Assembly: GCA_037013685.1 (NCBI GenBank)
Contig: CM072888.1
Coordinates: 13,396,216-13,460,215, forward strand
DNA length: 64,000 nt
Reading direction: 5' to 3'
Source: Acridotheres tristis
Lineage: Eukaryota; Chordata; Aves; Passeriformes; Sturnidae
In this document: piece after piece, positions 13,602 to 28,831 of the stretch
Numbering within the stretch: position 1 is the first letter of the stretch
Layout of the letters: each line of letters begins with the position of its first letter
The notes under the pieces: generated by a model
The model's input: only the letters and a program-made list of their open reading frames with translations
Told to the model about the DNA's origin: nothing
Database searches by the model: none
Translations under genes and position numbers: made by a program

Positions 13602-16600
13602 CTGCAAGAAAAAAAGCACAGGTTGAAAGGTAAGCAGTCATTTTAAGTAAGCCAGAAGATCTCTCTATACCTAGAATAACCAACTTTTACAAGAAACTCC
13701 TCACACAGGTCTGCCTAAGGACATTACAGGACATCCAGTGTTGCCTAACCCTCTTCTGCTAAGGAATTTGTCACACAGATTGCTTTATGCAAGGCTATAG
13801 AGTAGAAAGCACATGTGACCATGTGCATAGTATTACACCTATCCTTACAGTTCACTTCAATTTAGGACACAGGCCATGAAAACAGATCTATAATTACAGA
13901 AGCTAAGGGCACAACACTCAGTGTAAGTTGTACCAGTTGTCTTGCTCTGCTAACCTAAATTCACTTGTATATTCATCAGCACAAATACACAGCTCGGAAT
14001 TTTCTAGATACTAAACATAGTATCTCTGCTAGTGAAACCTTTATACATAAATATACATAAACCAAATACAAGAGAATTGTTGCACTTGAACTAGAAATTC
14101 CACGGAGTTAAACTCTGCCAAAAGCTAAGTTAAATGCACAGCATTAAAATAAATTTTATAAAATAACTTTTTGTAATAGATATAAAACATTTTCAGCAGC
14201 CCAAATTTTACCCACTAATGTTTTACAATTTGAGGTCAAAGGTTGTACTCTTACATTTCTCAGGAAGTAATCAGACTCCATATTCAGTCACAATATCATC
14301 ATGACAAACCCTCACTGAAAGTCATAAATCTGTAAATAAACAGTGTACACACAGTTTTCTATAGTGCTGACATGTGCAGGCTGGGAATGCAATAAGTTCT
14401 GGAAGGATTCAGTTGCTCAGTAGGAAAAAAAAGGATGCATGTCCTGGAGTACCTCTACCCAGTAGTGAAGGTTTTATTCACATTTTTGTTTTCAGCCAAA
14501 GTTAAGGACAACTTAAAGTATTTAGTTAATCTATAATCTTTTTCTTATCACATGCAGTTCTGAAGGTTTAAGAAGAACTCCTTTAACAAGCCAGCTAAGC
14601 ATTTTGCTCTTTAATATTAACAGGCACTAAAAGATTACCAGCTTGGGTTTTTTTGGTTTAGCTTTAGGAGGGAGGCAATTTGGTTTTTTTACCAACAACA
14701 AACAAAAAAATCACCCAATTTTATTACCAGTCCTGCATCCAAGACATCATGTATTTTATCATATGTCATAGTACAACCTCACATACTAAAAGTTCAGTTC
14801 AACCACTTAAAAGGTTAAATCAAATACTCTACAAACAGCAAAACACAGTCTAAAATTAAAAATAAAAAAAGAAGAAGCAAGCTTTTGGTTCCTTTTCCTT
14901 TGTTTTCACCCATTTCTCATTAGTCCTCTCCTTACTCATTGTGTAACAGAGCTGTTCCCTCCCAAACCTGTGCATGTACCCTCCAAAACATGATGCAGCA
15001 GGATGCTGCACAGGGTTGGAATAACAAGGATAAGAGGTAGAAGGAAGCAGTAACGTAACTCCCGTGTGAAAGGAAACACGGGTGTTTTAATTCAAACGTC
15101 TTGTGGGCAGAACAGCTGCTCATAAAGCAGACAGCCAAAGAAACAAGTTCTGTTGGCTGTGAAAGGCTTAAATATGGAAAATAACAAGGTTAACCGTCTA
15201 ATGTTATGCTTTTCTGTGAGCCAGGTCACAGCACTAGGCTAAAGACAGTTTATTTATGGGAGAACAGTTCCAACAACACAAACTCTCCCAAACTTATTAA
15301 ATTTTCTTGAATCCGATAATCCCCTCCCAAAGCCCTGTCACATGAGAGCCAGCCCCATGCTAGAGAAAGGAAGTGTTTATTGTGTTTTCTCCTACTTGTA
15401 GAGGTGAAGCATTCAACTAATGTTGAGCAAGGTACTTGCTAAGAGACTCATGCAGCACCACACACATCCCACTTCCCTCCACAGACTGAACAGGTTCAAT
15501 ATTAGTGAGCTTAGGAGCCTTTTTACAGTGCTGCCACCTCTCTTGTGACAGTGACAGCAAACAAAACCTGTGGCCACACCCAGACTCTTTCAGTGCAAAG
15601 TCCAACATCTTCAGTCACCTTGAGAATGGGCTGAATTAAAACACTCGGTTTCTCACAGGATCAGACACCCACATTTATGCATTTCTCATTACTGAATCTG
15701 CTCAGAGATTGGACATTACTGACCCAAGGACTGACTGTTTTTGGAAGCTGTAACCTTTTAATGCATCAAATCTATATTTGCAGAGTTTCTCATTAAAACC
15801 ATGAAGACACATTAAATTTTTGCAACATGTTTCCACAAATAATTTCTGAAATGTTTAAGAACCATTACAGAAAATTTTGTAAACCATCAGTGAGTGGGAG
15901 GGAGTTGGGGATCTGGGTCACAGAATAACAACCTGGTGGGTCAAGAAAAGCTGCAGATACCTGACTACTGAATCAACACCTAGAAAAAAACAAGAAGAGA
16001 TTTTCTGGATTTTAAGAACTTGGCACTTTCAACAAAGGTAAGAAGTCACTGGAGCAAAGTCAAAACTGAGTATCAAGTAGCAATGGAGGAAAACCTTCTT
16101 CAGAAGGTCAGAGCAAGAACACTGATTTCTTTTTTTGTTGAGGCACAGGAAGAATTACAAGGATGGTGGTTGGAAACCACAAAAAAAGAGATAACATAGC
16201 CTTGTGGTGGATTTCCTTGCCATCTGACAAACCACAGCCAGCATGAGATAGCTGAGACCACCTGCAGCCAAACCTTCCACTGTGGGACAGACAGCATGAA
16301 ATTGCTCTGATAAATTCCAAATGTCCTACACTACATACACAGAAGTTCACCCAACTATAAGCATTTATAAAAACAAACTAGAAGCTGATATCATCATAAG
16401 TATTATAGCCTCCGACTATTGTGCTACAATTTAAATGCTGAGCATTGTTGCTTAAATTAGAAATTTCATAAATGTAACTTGGCTTTCTTCCACGATGTGT
16501 CAGAAGACCTTTACTAGAGCAAAATGATTTGTCTGGCACTGACAGATACATCCCAGCATTGTTCCACAGCAGCGTGAGAGCCTGCAAGACCAGTATGTGT

Positions 16601-19600
16601 AACATAAACTGTAAACCCGAATGGATTCCAGCTACAAATGCTAGAATCAGACAGCACTCGAGTACAATCACGTATCAAACAGCATGACCAGTTACCCTGG
16701 TTATGTGAATAATGCTGGGGCCTACTGAAGAGTAACTATTTTATTCCCTTTAATCTCCACATTTTACAAAGTAACACCAAACTGAAAGATAAAGGAAGCG
16801 GCAATAGGGTTGTTGCTTGTTACAAGCTGCTGTTATCATTGAAAGGGAGGAACAGGGCATTCAAGATCAAAGAGTGCTTTAAATATCAACCAAACACTAA
16901 CACTGCTGAATACAATGGAATACTGGGAAACCCGTAAGACCCAGTCATTTCAAAGATTCATCTTCTAAAACACTAAAAGAAACTAAGCATCTGCTAAACG
17001 TTATGACCAAAAGGCTGAAGACAGATTTCCAAGGAGAGAAGGGAGGGACTCAAGGACACTAGGGCTTTTAATTTTTTCTTTGGCATTGTTCGTATCAGTA
17101 CACTGTACTTCTTTCATGTTTGGATGCAACTATTCAAAAACACAGCAAAAGAGACAGGAGCAGCTGCCTGTTTCCTCACTTTGCTCTGAAACACCTTGGT
17201 AACAAGTGCTCCTGGGAGTTTGTCCAGTGCCAGATGCCCTGTCAGTACCCCACACGAAAACATCAATATTTTTTCCATTTGGATTTGAAAGAAAATACTT
17301 TTGTTCCTTATCTGAGTCGAGCTGAGCCAATATGACACCATTAGTTGCTGGGTGGTGGCCAAGCCTCACTTAACAGCACCAGAATCCTATGATTCCCTTT
17401 AAGACAGATCAGACTAATCTCAGTGCTAGCCACACAAACCAGAAGTCTTGCACAAAGCCAGACAATATTTGCCTTCTGAGGCTATTTCTGGATCTCTTTG
17501 GGAAGGCAGAAGAATTACACCCGTTTGCATGAGTGTTAGTATTTTTCTACAACACTATATACATTTCTGCATCAAGCTTTTAAGAAGGACTGGAATTCCA
17601 TCACCATTCTTCATTCCTAACTTCAAGTTTCACTGATTCTTAACAGATATGCTCCAGAAATGACAGATTTCCAGCAGCTTTATTTAACCTGGAATAAAAC
17701 TGCTCTGGTTTTGTTGAACAACATCCTCCCCTAAAAGCTAAAATGTTAACAAACACTTTGGTTTAACTACCAAGCTCATCTCCACGCTACTTTAAGGACT
17801 AATATTAGACTCCTCAAGGGATTTTCTTTGCAGTGGGCCAAGATCAGGCAAGCCACACACCAGCATGAAACAGGCAAGAACAAGCTGAGCCAGAGCTGGC
17901 CTCTCTCTCCTCTTCTTCCCAGGCATCAATTTCCTACAAGAGCCAACAAAGCGGCTTCAGAGGAACACAGCACTTAAAATAGTTTGTCCAAGAGCTGCAG
18001 CACAGACTCATATGACATTTTATACAAAAAATGCACCATCTCAACACTTTAACAGTAACTCTGTATTCCTTTTCTGTGTCCCCTTTCACAAGGTGAACAA
18101 TGAATCTAATATAATCCATGCCACTGAGAACATGAACAGGATTTAGTCACTACCTTAGCAAGGTGGATAAACAGGATTAATTTAGCAACTTAGCAGATGC
18201 AGGCCATGTGGCAGAATTCCTAAGAGCAGTAACACATTCCAACTCCCTAAAACCAAATAAACTTTTTACTCCTCATTTTTATCTGACAAATATATTGAAA
18301 GAGCCATCAAAACAAGAAAATTTACAACGAAGCTAAACCACAAAATTATTAATTCCCATCCAAAACCTGAATGGAAATCAAGTTCAAAGTCTAAGAGGTT
18401 TCTGGAGCCCTATTTTAATCATGTCACATTACCCATGGCAGCTCACAAGCTTCTGAAAGCTTAACAATTTTGGCTGTGAAGATTAAAAAGTAACGTATTA
18501 TTGACCTGTCAACTTCCCTTCCCCCTGCCTAATACAGTGCAGTTGGTCCATCCCACACCTTTAAAATAAATAAGGAAAACTTCCATCTCTCATTATTTCA
18601 GTTTAATCCAACCAGCATCCTGCTCCTGCTGGCCCAAAGGCTCCTCTCCAGCTTCACACCCTCCTCATTCATATGTTTACGTCTGAGGCAACTCCACATT
18701 TACTGTACCAAAGTTACAAATTGTTTTATTATTTTGGAAAAACTCTCAGGAATTTTTCCAAGCACATAAGTGAGAGTTGAAATTTTCAAAATACAACAAA
18801 AAAGAGGATGGCAGCAGCAACATTTTAGGAGAAGTCTTCCAAATTTTAACATGGAAAGAGTTTTTGCAAGTTGAAAAAAAACCACACACAACCAAACACT
18901 TTGCATCAAACAGAAAAAAAGGAAATTGCAAGACTAAAATGAAAAACAAACAACTCCAAGGTAATTTATATGTAAAAACATGCAATCAATAAGATTTTTA
19001 TCAATCACTAACGGAATTTTTCTTCTTAACTTGACATAGATAAGGACCAATGTCATTCTTCTACTACGCTAAAGCCCAAATTTTGTCTTGACTCTCTCAA
19101 CTAATGACAACCCAGAAGCCGAAAAAAAACCCAAAACCAACATATTTTTAGTGTTCAATCTAATAAAAAGAGAACAGCTAATATTGGGGCAATGAATACC
19201 ATTCTTCCAAACAGTGCCTCTGTTAGAAACCTACAGCTCCCAAATGTTTCTTCCACAGTGTTGGACATTGCCTATTACCAGGTTTACTGCATGCTGAATT
19301 ATGAATTATCATGAATTATGGTGTCATTTTGGGACAAGTAAAACCAGGTTATTTAGTCTGAACGAGTCACATTGAGTAGCACCAAAGACACATTCTAACC
19401 TTCCCACTTCTTAAAAGAGAATCCGATTCTTGCAAGAATTCTACTTCATAGGTTACTTCTGTGACATTTTAAGATTTTCCTTCTTTCAAATGCATAATCC
19501 CATGGTCCATACACCATTATTTCCCATACCAATCAGAACAGGCAAGTTAAGAAATCTTTCAGATGTCAGCATTCTTTTCATAAATATGCAAAATTGTTTA

Positions 19601-22600
19601 GATGCCACAACCTCAAACCATTGTTTTCTCCTATAGAAAGTACCCAGCACAATAACATAAAATATGTATCTATTGATCTACCTTCTCTAGTTCTACAACT
19701 TTTATCAGTGAAAACAGACTGGACTCATTTCTCCTCTTTCTATCCTTGCAACTACAAGGATACAAACTCCATAATCCTCCACATCCAGAAACATGTAATT
19801 AACATGTTAATTACCGCATATGAAATAAAGTAGCATCTTATGAGAGTATGGGAAAAGTGCCAAGTCCTGTTGGTATTGTCCCTCAGCTGCACCACACCTT
19901 CTTGGACTCTAGTTATTTGCCTTTTTAGTTGGATCTTTGAAATCTGCCAGCAGCCCTACTCCACCCTGCCAAGGGCATTTTCCTCTTTGCATCACAGGCA
20001 TTAGGCAAAAAAGCACATTTAGTATCTCTGCAGTGATTAGGGTTTTTTTAAAGCATCTCCAACAGCTCTTACGAAAAAGAGGGGGGTGCCCTCACCCCTC
20101 TGCCAGCTCAGATGGTGACTACATCTTCCAGTTCTGCTTTTCAGGAACACAGCATAAGTTACATTATGAAACCAAAAGAGAAGCTCCATTCCTGGTCCTA
20201 CAATCCTGCAGATAAATTCACTGCTTCAGTGGTGAAGAAATATTCCTGCAACCACCCTAACATAAGACCTGTATCCCAAAGTCTCTGCTGAAGGGTCTTG
20301 CAACTCTGAGGGAAGTTGCTGTGAAGCACCACAAAGATAATAAAGGAATCAGAATCATCTTCCTGATCCCCACAAACTCTGTGCCTCTTACAATGAAACA
20401 GAACAAAAGAAATAATAAATTAGAAAGCAAAGAATAATGAAAAATTAATTCATAATGTTTAAAACTGTGAGGGCATTCCACCAAATTGACACGGTTCCCA
20501 AAGATAAAAACCAGCAGTTCAGGGTTTGCTGCAAACGTTTCCCTTTGCCATACTGAACCTAAGGCAGCAAGAGGACACCACTGCTCTCTACTCTGTTGCC
20601 AAAGGAAAACTCTTCATCAATCCAGAAGCAATGCTGGAACACACGATACCAAGTACATGAACAATCAAAACTTTCCTGATAAACTTCCTACAACATCTGC
20701 AGCTCTTCAAGTAGCAAAGACCTGGGAATTGCCTTCCAAAAGTGGCTGCATTAGGAAACATGAGATGAAAAAATTCCTTTTCAGAGATCAGGATTTTACT
20801 ATTATTAATGTGAAGATGCATGAATTCAGAAAGTGAGATTGCACCACTGCTAACAAATTTTGAAATGTAAATTTAAAACTGATAGCATTTATAAGACAAC
20901 TCTGATCACTAAATAGATCATAGATTTCCAGATGTTTTATTCTTCAATTAAAATTCTTGTCAAGTACCACAGAACTGAGGGCCTTCATGCTTTACTGCTG
21001 TTCAGTAGCAAGTAAATCAGAGGACTATACTGCTTAAGGATGAAAAATGGTGCTAGTTAACTGAAAACATTCTCAACTGGGAAACTCTGTGAAAGAAATA
21101 AAGCACTTGGAGGAAAAAAATGTGTTTATTCTACAGATACTTATCCAACATCAGCATTCTGAATGTTTAAATTCTGGAGCATTGCTTTCATTCCCAGACT
21201 GAGTTCCCAGACAACTACAATGTTTACATAAAGAATATATTGCACTATTGAAATACTGTTGTGGTTGCAAAAGAAAAATATTAATTCACTGTTAGTCAGA
21301 AGCTAAATTTTGCCATTATAGTCTGCAAATTATACAAAATGTTTTTGGTCCAGGGACAACCTCACATAATCAAATCTACACTGTGAAAATGGGCAATGAA
21401 GCATTAACCCCACACAACTCACCTTAAGTGAAATAATCACTGAATTCAAAGCACTTTTCTAAATCCAAATAACTGATAGGACACATCTACTTTCTTCAGT
21501 CAGCAAAATATGCTCATGGCAGTCAGGTCAAGCTGTGACATCAACCCAGCAGAGGTCCTGACCCACCATCAAGGCACCAAGGGCAAACTCCCCCTTTCCA
21601 AGAAACAGGACTGACTTCATTACTTGGAGTCTCCTGTTGCTGATAGCACGCATGTGACTGAAACCTCATCTGGTTGGGAAAGCTGGAGGGGAATCCCAGC
21701 TCAGCCTGGGATGGGAAGGGCACAACAAACACACCAACTTGCAGGTTCTTCACGTGTCACATCTGCTGCCACTGGGAAGAACATCATCAACATCATCTCA
21801 GAGAGTTCACATCCGAGAAAAGTTTTCAGCAAGACCTTTTTCGGCAGAAATGTCAACGTTAAACATTAAATACTGTTGAAGGAAAAAATAACATTCACAA
21901 TGTTTTCTCCCTCAAAAACGGCAGATATCTTAAAACTTTGTCACTTTTATGGAATTACTACCTAAATATTTGTATATGTAGAGAAAAACCCAGAAGAAGA
22001 TCAAACTTGCACTGTGATACTGTGATTTCTCCACAAGAAAACATGTCCAAACATGCATCCAGCAGAAGTGCACACCTATAATTAGGGTGTTCTATGAAAT
22101 GGCTACCAAATACTTCATCATCAGTAAGCTCATAAAAGGCTCAGAAAATAAAGTTATATTTTCACCAATTCCTCTGCTTGTGAGTCATAAACATTAAGCA
22201 AAATGCTTCCAGTAGGCAAAGACTTGAGACAGCACAGCTTTATTTCTCCAAGTACAACAGGATTCAAGTGGGAGAGGAGAGAAGAAAACACAATGAGAAA
22301 TCAGATAAATGAGCAGCTGAGATCTATAATTCAACACATAATGACTAAGTGCCCAATCCTTGGGCTGCTTATTTCTGTATTTATTAAAAGATTAATCTTC
22401 AGCATCAAGGACAGAATGACCACAACAGGCCCTAAAAGATGGAAGAGTTCAAGAATAACTTTGCTGCAGCTTGACACAGAAGTGAAATGAATCCAAGTTT
22501 TGACAGAAAAAACAGCTGGCAGCAACTGTGGTGCAGAGGACAGCCTGTACTTCTGTCATATATAATTTCCAGAAAATGCACCAGACAGCATAGCAATAGG

Positions 22601-24577
22601 TAACTTAAACAGAGACCCAAATAAAAAAAAAAAAAAAAAAAGTTTTATTCCACATATTTCCAAAACTGTCAAATAAGGATTTTAAGTGGAAAGTGACACA
22701 ACAGTTGTGTGTTAAAAAAAAAAAAACTTTTCTGACAGCTCTCATATGAGTTGTTTCTGACTAAAACACATTAAAAATTAAGCTTCTAATTAGGTCAGAC
22801 CGAAGCCTTACATGAACACCACAGAGCATTTCAACATCTTTATTGTGAAGGCAAGATTACTTTAAATAAACAAAAATTGCAGAAAGCACCAAAATACATT
22901 AAACATTACTTTAAAGAATGAGTTTTCTACTCCCCTTTCCCTGCTCTCACTGTTGCTCTTTTAAAAAAAGTTATTGCTAGAGAAAGCCAAGATGTTCCAG
23001 TATCATTTTACCTGCCAGCTTCTCCAGCTATTGCAATTTATTTGTCTGGGCAAAAGAATAAAATTATTGCTTCTGCCACCAATAACTGCTAAGAGAGCTT
23101 AGCAGGAAATACTGATTTAAATAGTCAACCATGTAGTGTGGTACATCCCAAAGGAGAAACTTCACTCATCTTTGGTCTGGACAGTTGTGCAAGAGTTGGA
23201 CTCTGTGTACAAAGAAATCCTGTAAACCTTCTGACAGTTTCAGATTAGAAATTTTACAAGAGGCCAATGAATCAAATATAGGCTAATAATGTGTATTTCA
23301 AAAGTGGCACACAGTAAAACTCACTGACTCTGACTGGGAAAAAGCTTTTGACCTTAAAGCTTCTGGCATACAAGCATGTGAAAGCCTCACTGCTTTGTGT
23401 TTTCAGTACATTTCTTCAAAATGAGTTTCCAACCCTAGATATCAGTGGCACTTGATTCCTGAATCAAAGATTACCAAACGATCAAAAAGCAAAATAACTG
23501 AGCAAAGGCAATTAAGGATAGGTAAGAGCATCCACCATATCCTCATGAGAAGTACAAGGCATGAAAAAAATATCTTGCAATCCTATACAGTAGAAAACAA
23601 AATATGTTTTTGTCTTCTAAAGCAATACCATATTTCATTCTGTTTTCAAACAAAAAGAATATTTACAGTATATAACACAGTGAGAGCCTTTTTTATATTA
23701 TTTATATCCTTCATGTTTTGACACATGAATTAGCTTAAATATACTATTATGGTTTTGGGGAAAAGTCGAGCTGGTTTTGTTTCTAAATAAGCATAACACA
23801 TAAAATTTCTCAGTGAAAACACAAGCCTAAGTAACTTTTTGCTTTTTCCCCTCACTTAACTGTCCCAGTTGCATTGCTATGTACTATGCATTTTGTAATA
23901 AGACATTCTCATGAGAGAGCAGATAAAGCAATTTCCTGCCCAAGACAAGCCCATGAAAGAATTCACAACCTCCCTTAGAAACTCCAGTGTGTATCTCCTG
24001 AAGTGGAAGTGACTATTCTCCCCCCTCTGATGATATGAGGAAGACTTCCTCTACCAGAGTAGGAATACAGAAGTTCAGGACTTGGTTCAGTCATGTTTGA
24101 GTTTCATTGATGGAAGCTAAGGGAAAAGGAGTGAGCCAGCATTTCCAAATAGAAAGATGTTTTCTAAAGTGTTTCCATTGCCATTTCTGGAGTTGAGGCA
24201 TTACTAAGCTTGGGGAAATTTATTTATAAAACAGAAAGAATTGATTTTTCCTTTCTCTCTCTTCCCTGGATCCTGTAAACAACAGCTCATATTCAAATAC
24301 TGTCCCTGCTTATCATCAGCCTAAGGATCCACAACCTTGCCCTCGTAGCCTGAACACACTTGAAGCTTTAACTGCATGTCAAAACAAGTGAAAAGCAGAC
24401 AAAACCAGAGCAGAGACTAAAGCAACCCATGGCTGCCAACAATGTTGTCAACTTAATCTAGATGTGGGTTCCCTTCTCTAGAACATGACAAAACGAAGGA
24501 AAAAAAACCCAAAACATTTTGCCAGGCTAACAGCTGAAATGAGAAACTGTTGGGACTGTGACAATCTGTTATAGATC
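13602..24577 (-). other. ARHGAP10: ARHGAP10 intron 1, 3' part
   Basis: An AT-rich intronic stretch from exon 2 up to the first CR1 copy. It contains a 19-base A run at 22623-22641 and a shorter A run near 22710. None of the many short open frames looks like a protein family. No repeat family or RNA gene was recognised. Confidence 0.75.
22623..22641. repeat. Poly(A) tract, 19 bases
   Basis: An uninterrupted run of 19 A in the plus strand, in ARHGAP10 intron 1. No retrocopy sequence or target-site duplication is visible next to it, so it is treated as a simple repeat. Confidence 0.9.
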
Positions 24578-25177
24578 CAGAGAATCATTTTGGTTGGAAA
24601 AGACTCTTGAAGATTGAGTCCAACCAAAACCTAACACTTCCAAGTCCACCACTCAACATGTTCCTGAGTGCCAAATCTACACATCTTTTAAATACTTCCA
24701 GGGATGGTGACTCCACCAGTTCCCTGGGCAGCCTGTTCCAATGCTTGACAACCCTTTCAGTGAAGAATTTTTTTCCTAATATCCAACCTAGCCATACCCT
24801 GGTTCAACCTGAGGCAGTTTCCTCTTGCTCTGTTGTTTGTTCCCTGGGAGAAGAAACCAATCCCTACCTGGCTACAACCTCCTTTCAGGGAGTTATATAA
24901 ACTGATGAAGTCTCTCCTCTTTTTCTTCAGGCTAAAAACCCCCAGCTGCTCCTCACAGGACTTGTGCTCCAGATCTTTCTCTTTGTTGCCCTTCTCTGGA
25001 CATGCTCCAGCCCCCCAGTGTCCTTCTTGTCAGGAGGGGCCCCAAACTGAACACAGGATTTGAGGTGTGGCCTCACCAGTGCCCGGTACAGGGGCACAAT
25101 CCCTGCCCTGGTCCTGCTGGCCACACTGCTGCTGATCCAGGCCAGGATGCCATTGGCCTTCTTGGCCACCTGGGCAC
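24578..25177 (-). mobile_element. CR1 LINE fragment, 3' end (minus strand)
   Basis: A truncated CR1 (chicken repeat 1) non-LTR retrotransposon whose sense strand is the minus strand. The plus strand starts with the reversed CR1 3' tail (agaatcattttggttgg...), followed by the typical reverse-complemented 3' UTR. On the minus strand, 24927-25169 translates to a CR1 ORF2 C-terminal segment with the hallmarks [17 protein letters not shown] and VQRRATK. The copy is 5'-truncated at about 25177 and carries only the end of the reverse-transcriptase protein, so it is dead. Boundaries are accurate to roughly 10 bases. Confidence 0.9.
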
Positions 25178-26125
25178 ATTGTTAAATGTACTATATTCAC
25201 AGAAGAACCCCAAATTCCAAATTTGGGGAATGATAAATATATCAGATTATATATACAAATATGGGATGATAAATTACACAACCATTTGAAGGAAAAGCTT
25301 CAGCTTTATCAGTGAGAACACTGCATCTGCACAATCCAGGGAAGGGACACTGCACCTACCTACTCTGAACTGCTCTGCAAGGACAAACCCCACTGTGCTC
25401 TGTACTCCAGCTGGACTGACTTCATAGCTCAGCTTCAGCACTCACCGGTATAAACTGTCTTGCCTGCTCACAGAACTTGAAATGCCTTTTATATCTGATT
25501 ATTTATTCATAGATCAAGCTTGGAAGCAAGCAGAAAACAATTGAGATGATGGAAGAAATGAAAGCATTTAGCTAATATCAAGCACCAAACAAAACAAAAC
25601 TTGGAACATGGCATCACATATGAATTATTATGACAACTGCAGGGTATAATTGCTTGACTAGGTCTAGATTTTATCAGACTGATAGGGAAGACTATGTAGT
25701 TGTCCTCTCTTTGTCCCACCCTCTGCCACAACACACATTACCATAAAAAAAGAAAAACTTGAAAATATTAGCAGTTAAAATAATCATTCAACTTGCCCAA
25801 CTGCCATGTGGTTCAGTTTATACATTTAGAGTACAAATCAACAAAAAAGAAATTTGTTTGGCTGACATTTCAGTGAATAGGGCTCTTTTGTAAACTGTCT
25901 TAAAAATAATAACCAGATTTAAACTGGTTTCTGTGGATGGCACTAAAGAGGTGGTGCTTAAATACTCCCTGATCTCTGGTTTGGAGCAGAAGAAGGGACT
26001 CAGTCTCAAGTGACCAGGCCTGTGTCTTTTGAAACAGAAGATGACAAAACTACTACGTGGAAACTCCTGATTGCTGAGGGAAAAAAAAAAATCATAGGCT
26101 ATTACGGAAAAATACCCCCTTTATT

Positions 26126-26145
26126 AAAAAAAAAAAAAAAAAAAA
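26126..26145. repeat. Poly(A) tract, 20 bases
   Basis: A run of 20 A in the plus strand. No adjacent retrocopy or direct repeats were seen. Confidence 0.9.
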
Positions 26146-28794
26146 TTCTTTAGGACATCACAGGCCTTTAGAAAAACAAACACTTTGTTTATTTGAAATA
26201 AACTAGGAATTACTCTGGACTCTTCCTCTTTTTTTTAAAGAACTCTATCTAACATGTGGTAGGAATGGTCACAGAGGAAAAGAAGGATATTTATTCATAT
26301 ATTCCTGAAAATATGTAAAAGTACTTTAGGAGGTCTGGGCAATATTGCACACAGTTACTTATAAAAATTAAAAAGAACCTTATCTTGATGATTGGTAAGG
26401 GGGGGGAAGGGAGGATTTTATTTATTTTTTTAGTCCTCTCCCTTCTCTTTGACCTTTTCCTTTAAGAAAACAAAGCCATGTCTTCCCTAATACAATACGT
26501 CTTCCTTAACAGTTTTACATTGTATTTATTCCAGCTGCAAAACAGAAACCTTTAACAAATATTTACCAAAGCATACAAATTAACCATGAGATAAGAGTCA
26601 CTCAAGCAGTGAAGAACACCCTGAAAGTAACTTAAGTAATAAAATTGAACCCCACATTTCAACAGATATGGGAGTGGCAGAGTTGTTAGACAATGTAACA
26701 TACATATTTCCCAAAATTACACCTTTCCATCTGACTCCTTCAGCAGCCTGCTTCTTCCCACACGCAAGGGAAAAAGCATCTTGTTCTAGAGAACTGTAAT
26801 AATTGTATTCTCCTCCTTTCCTCCTTCAGAAAGATTAAAACCCAAGAGAAAGCATTACAAGAACTACCTGAACAAGTTCCATAGCTAGGGAAGCAGCAAC
26901 AGTAACACCAGACATAAAAGTGTCCCCTCAGGTTTTGGTCTCTGGTCTCACCACAGCCATGCTCAGTCTTGCTCAAACTAGAGGGATTTAATCTCCCTCC
27001 TTTCCAAGTGCCACTGTAATCTAAGCTCCTTTGTTTCAAATACACACACACGAGAGACACACATGCTGATGTACAGCAACACAGTTATTCTGGTTGGACA
27101 TTCAGCCATGCTTTCTACAGCAAAAACAAAGCCCAAAAGGAACAACAAACAAACAAAACAATAAAAACGACAAAAAGAAAAACCATTAGGAGAGCAAACA
27201 TTTCACAGCTGGGCTCCTTAATGCAAGATAACCATCTATTAACATACTTGAAAAGTCTGTTCTTTCCCCTGAAGAGCCACCAGGAATGATCGATCACAGT
27301 ATCCTTGGATCCAGCTCATGGTGGGCTCTTTAACTGGCAAAGCCTGTCCCTGAAATTCTGCTACTGCTTCTCGCAGATAATTTCTTATGGATAACGAAAA
27401 GAATCCATGGAGAAGATCTTTTTAGCTTTGGGAACAGTTTACCTTGTGCATCTGGAGCACTACCTTTATGAGAAAACTTCCAACCACTTGGAACAATAGC
27501 TAGGCATTGTTGTTCCAGAGCACTGACAGATACTCTGACATGTCAAATTCAGTCCTGCAACAACAGCACGCTCAAGAGCTACTCAACACACAAGTATTTA
27601 AAAAGCAAACGTAATTAGAGGAGTATTGTGAAGCACTTATCACATGGCAAGCTTCTGAAAGGCTGTCAGTAGTTTTCTGATTAAAGAGAAGAGCCTACAA
27701 GACAAATCAAGTACACTTTCATTTGCTCAAACATTATTTTGGATAATTCACAGCTCATTTGCCACACAGACCAGAAGGAAGGAATCAGAAATCCCAGTCT
27801 TGCATCTCATTTGTGCTGCACTGCTGCTTTGTAATTGTAGGACTACACTATCAGTGAAATATCCACAAAACAAACCCCAAACCATAAATGTCAATAAAAC
27901 GTCTCTACACCAAAGGAACTGGTCTCATTCAATCTACCACATACGAAAATAAGGCAGAGAAATACTGGAAAGCCCAGTGTTCAGTGAATGCATTTGCCAA
28001 CGACAGCTGGAAAAAAACATTTGCTGATTTCTGTAGGACACAGGGGATTCTGAATGAGTCCTAGTGATGTACATCAGAACAGTTTCTAACAATTTTGGTC
28101 CGTGGCAGACTGCACAAACAAAAGTGGCCCATCCACATGTGGTCCTCAGACCTACAGTGAACAACTCAGCATTACTGTACTGGCACCAGCAACTTCCCTA
28201 CCTACCCCATCACATAAACACAACATTTTTATGTTGGGATAAGTGAAATAAGTATTGAAGACAAAGTGTCAGTTAAAATCTTCAAGCTTTTTCTTCTGCT
28301 CCTCACAAGCATAAGCTCTTTAGGATTGCAGCAAAACTCTGCAAGATGTGTGAAAGATCCCTCGGCCAGCTAAGGCATATGCCTTAAAATTCCTCCTTAA
28401 TCTCATTTTCTAGTCCCAGTTAGCACCAAAAGAGAATTCCTACATTGGAAGTTCCTCAATTCATTTACCAACATTTCTTCTCATGTCTAGGTTTATAATA
28501 AAATTATTGCTGAAGCAGGTGAAAAGAAAAGCCATTCTGACACATTAGCTGTGATATTTCAAACTTAACAGGTTTCTTAAGCATTAGGCTCTACATTGAT
28601 GAGCCAAAATCAAAATTTTTTACTTTGCTGTGCTTTATAGGAAGATGCAAACATACACACTACAAACTCAGTAAAAAGCAGCTGTTCACGGTCTAGGCTG
28701 TTTCAATGTCTTGCACTGCTGTCCTGAGTATGTGCAGCACAAAACAGTATTAAGAGCCACAGACCACAGCAATCCATCAGCACCTTCCAGACTC

Positions 28795-28831
28795 AGAAGA
28801 GAGGGAGAGAGGGAGGGAGGAAGAAGCAGAT
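28795..28831. repeat. Polypurine GA-rich tract
   Basis: A stretch almost purely of G and A (units such as gaga and ggga) in the plus strand within ARHGAP10 intron 1. This is a simple low-complexity tract; its mirror-like purine content could form unusual DNA structure, which is inference only. Confidence 0.7.

Noticed and set aside
22623..22641. Long A tracts (also at 26126 and 34725) as tails of processed pseudogenes
   Set aside because: No cDNA-like sequence upstream and no flanking direct repeats were found, so they are listed as simple repeats only.
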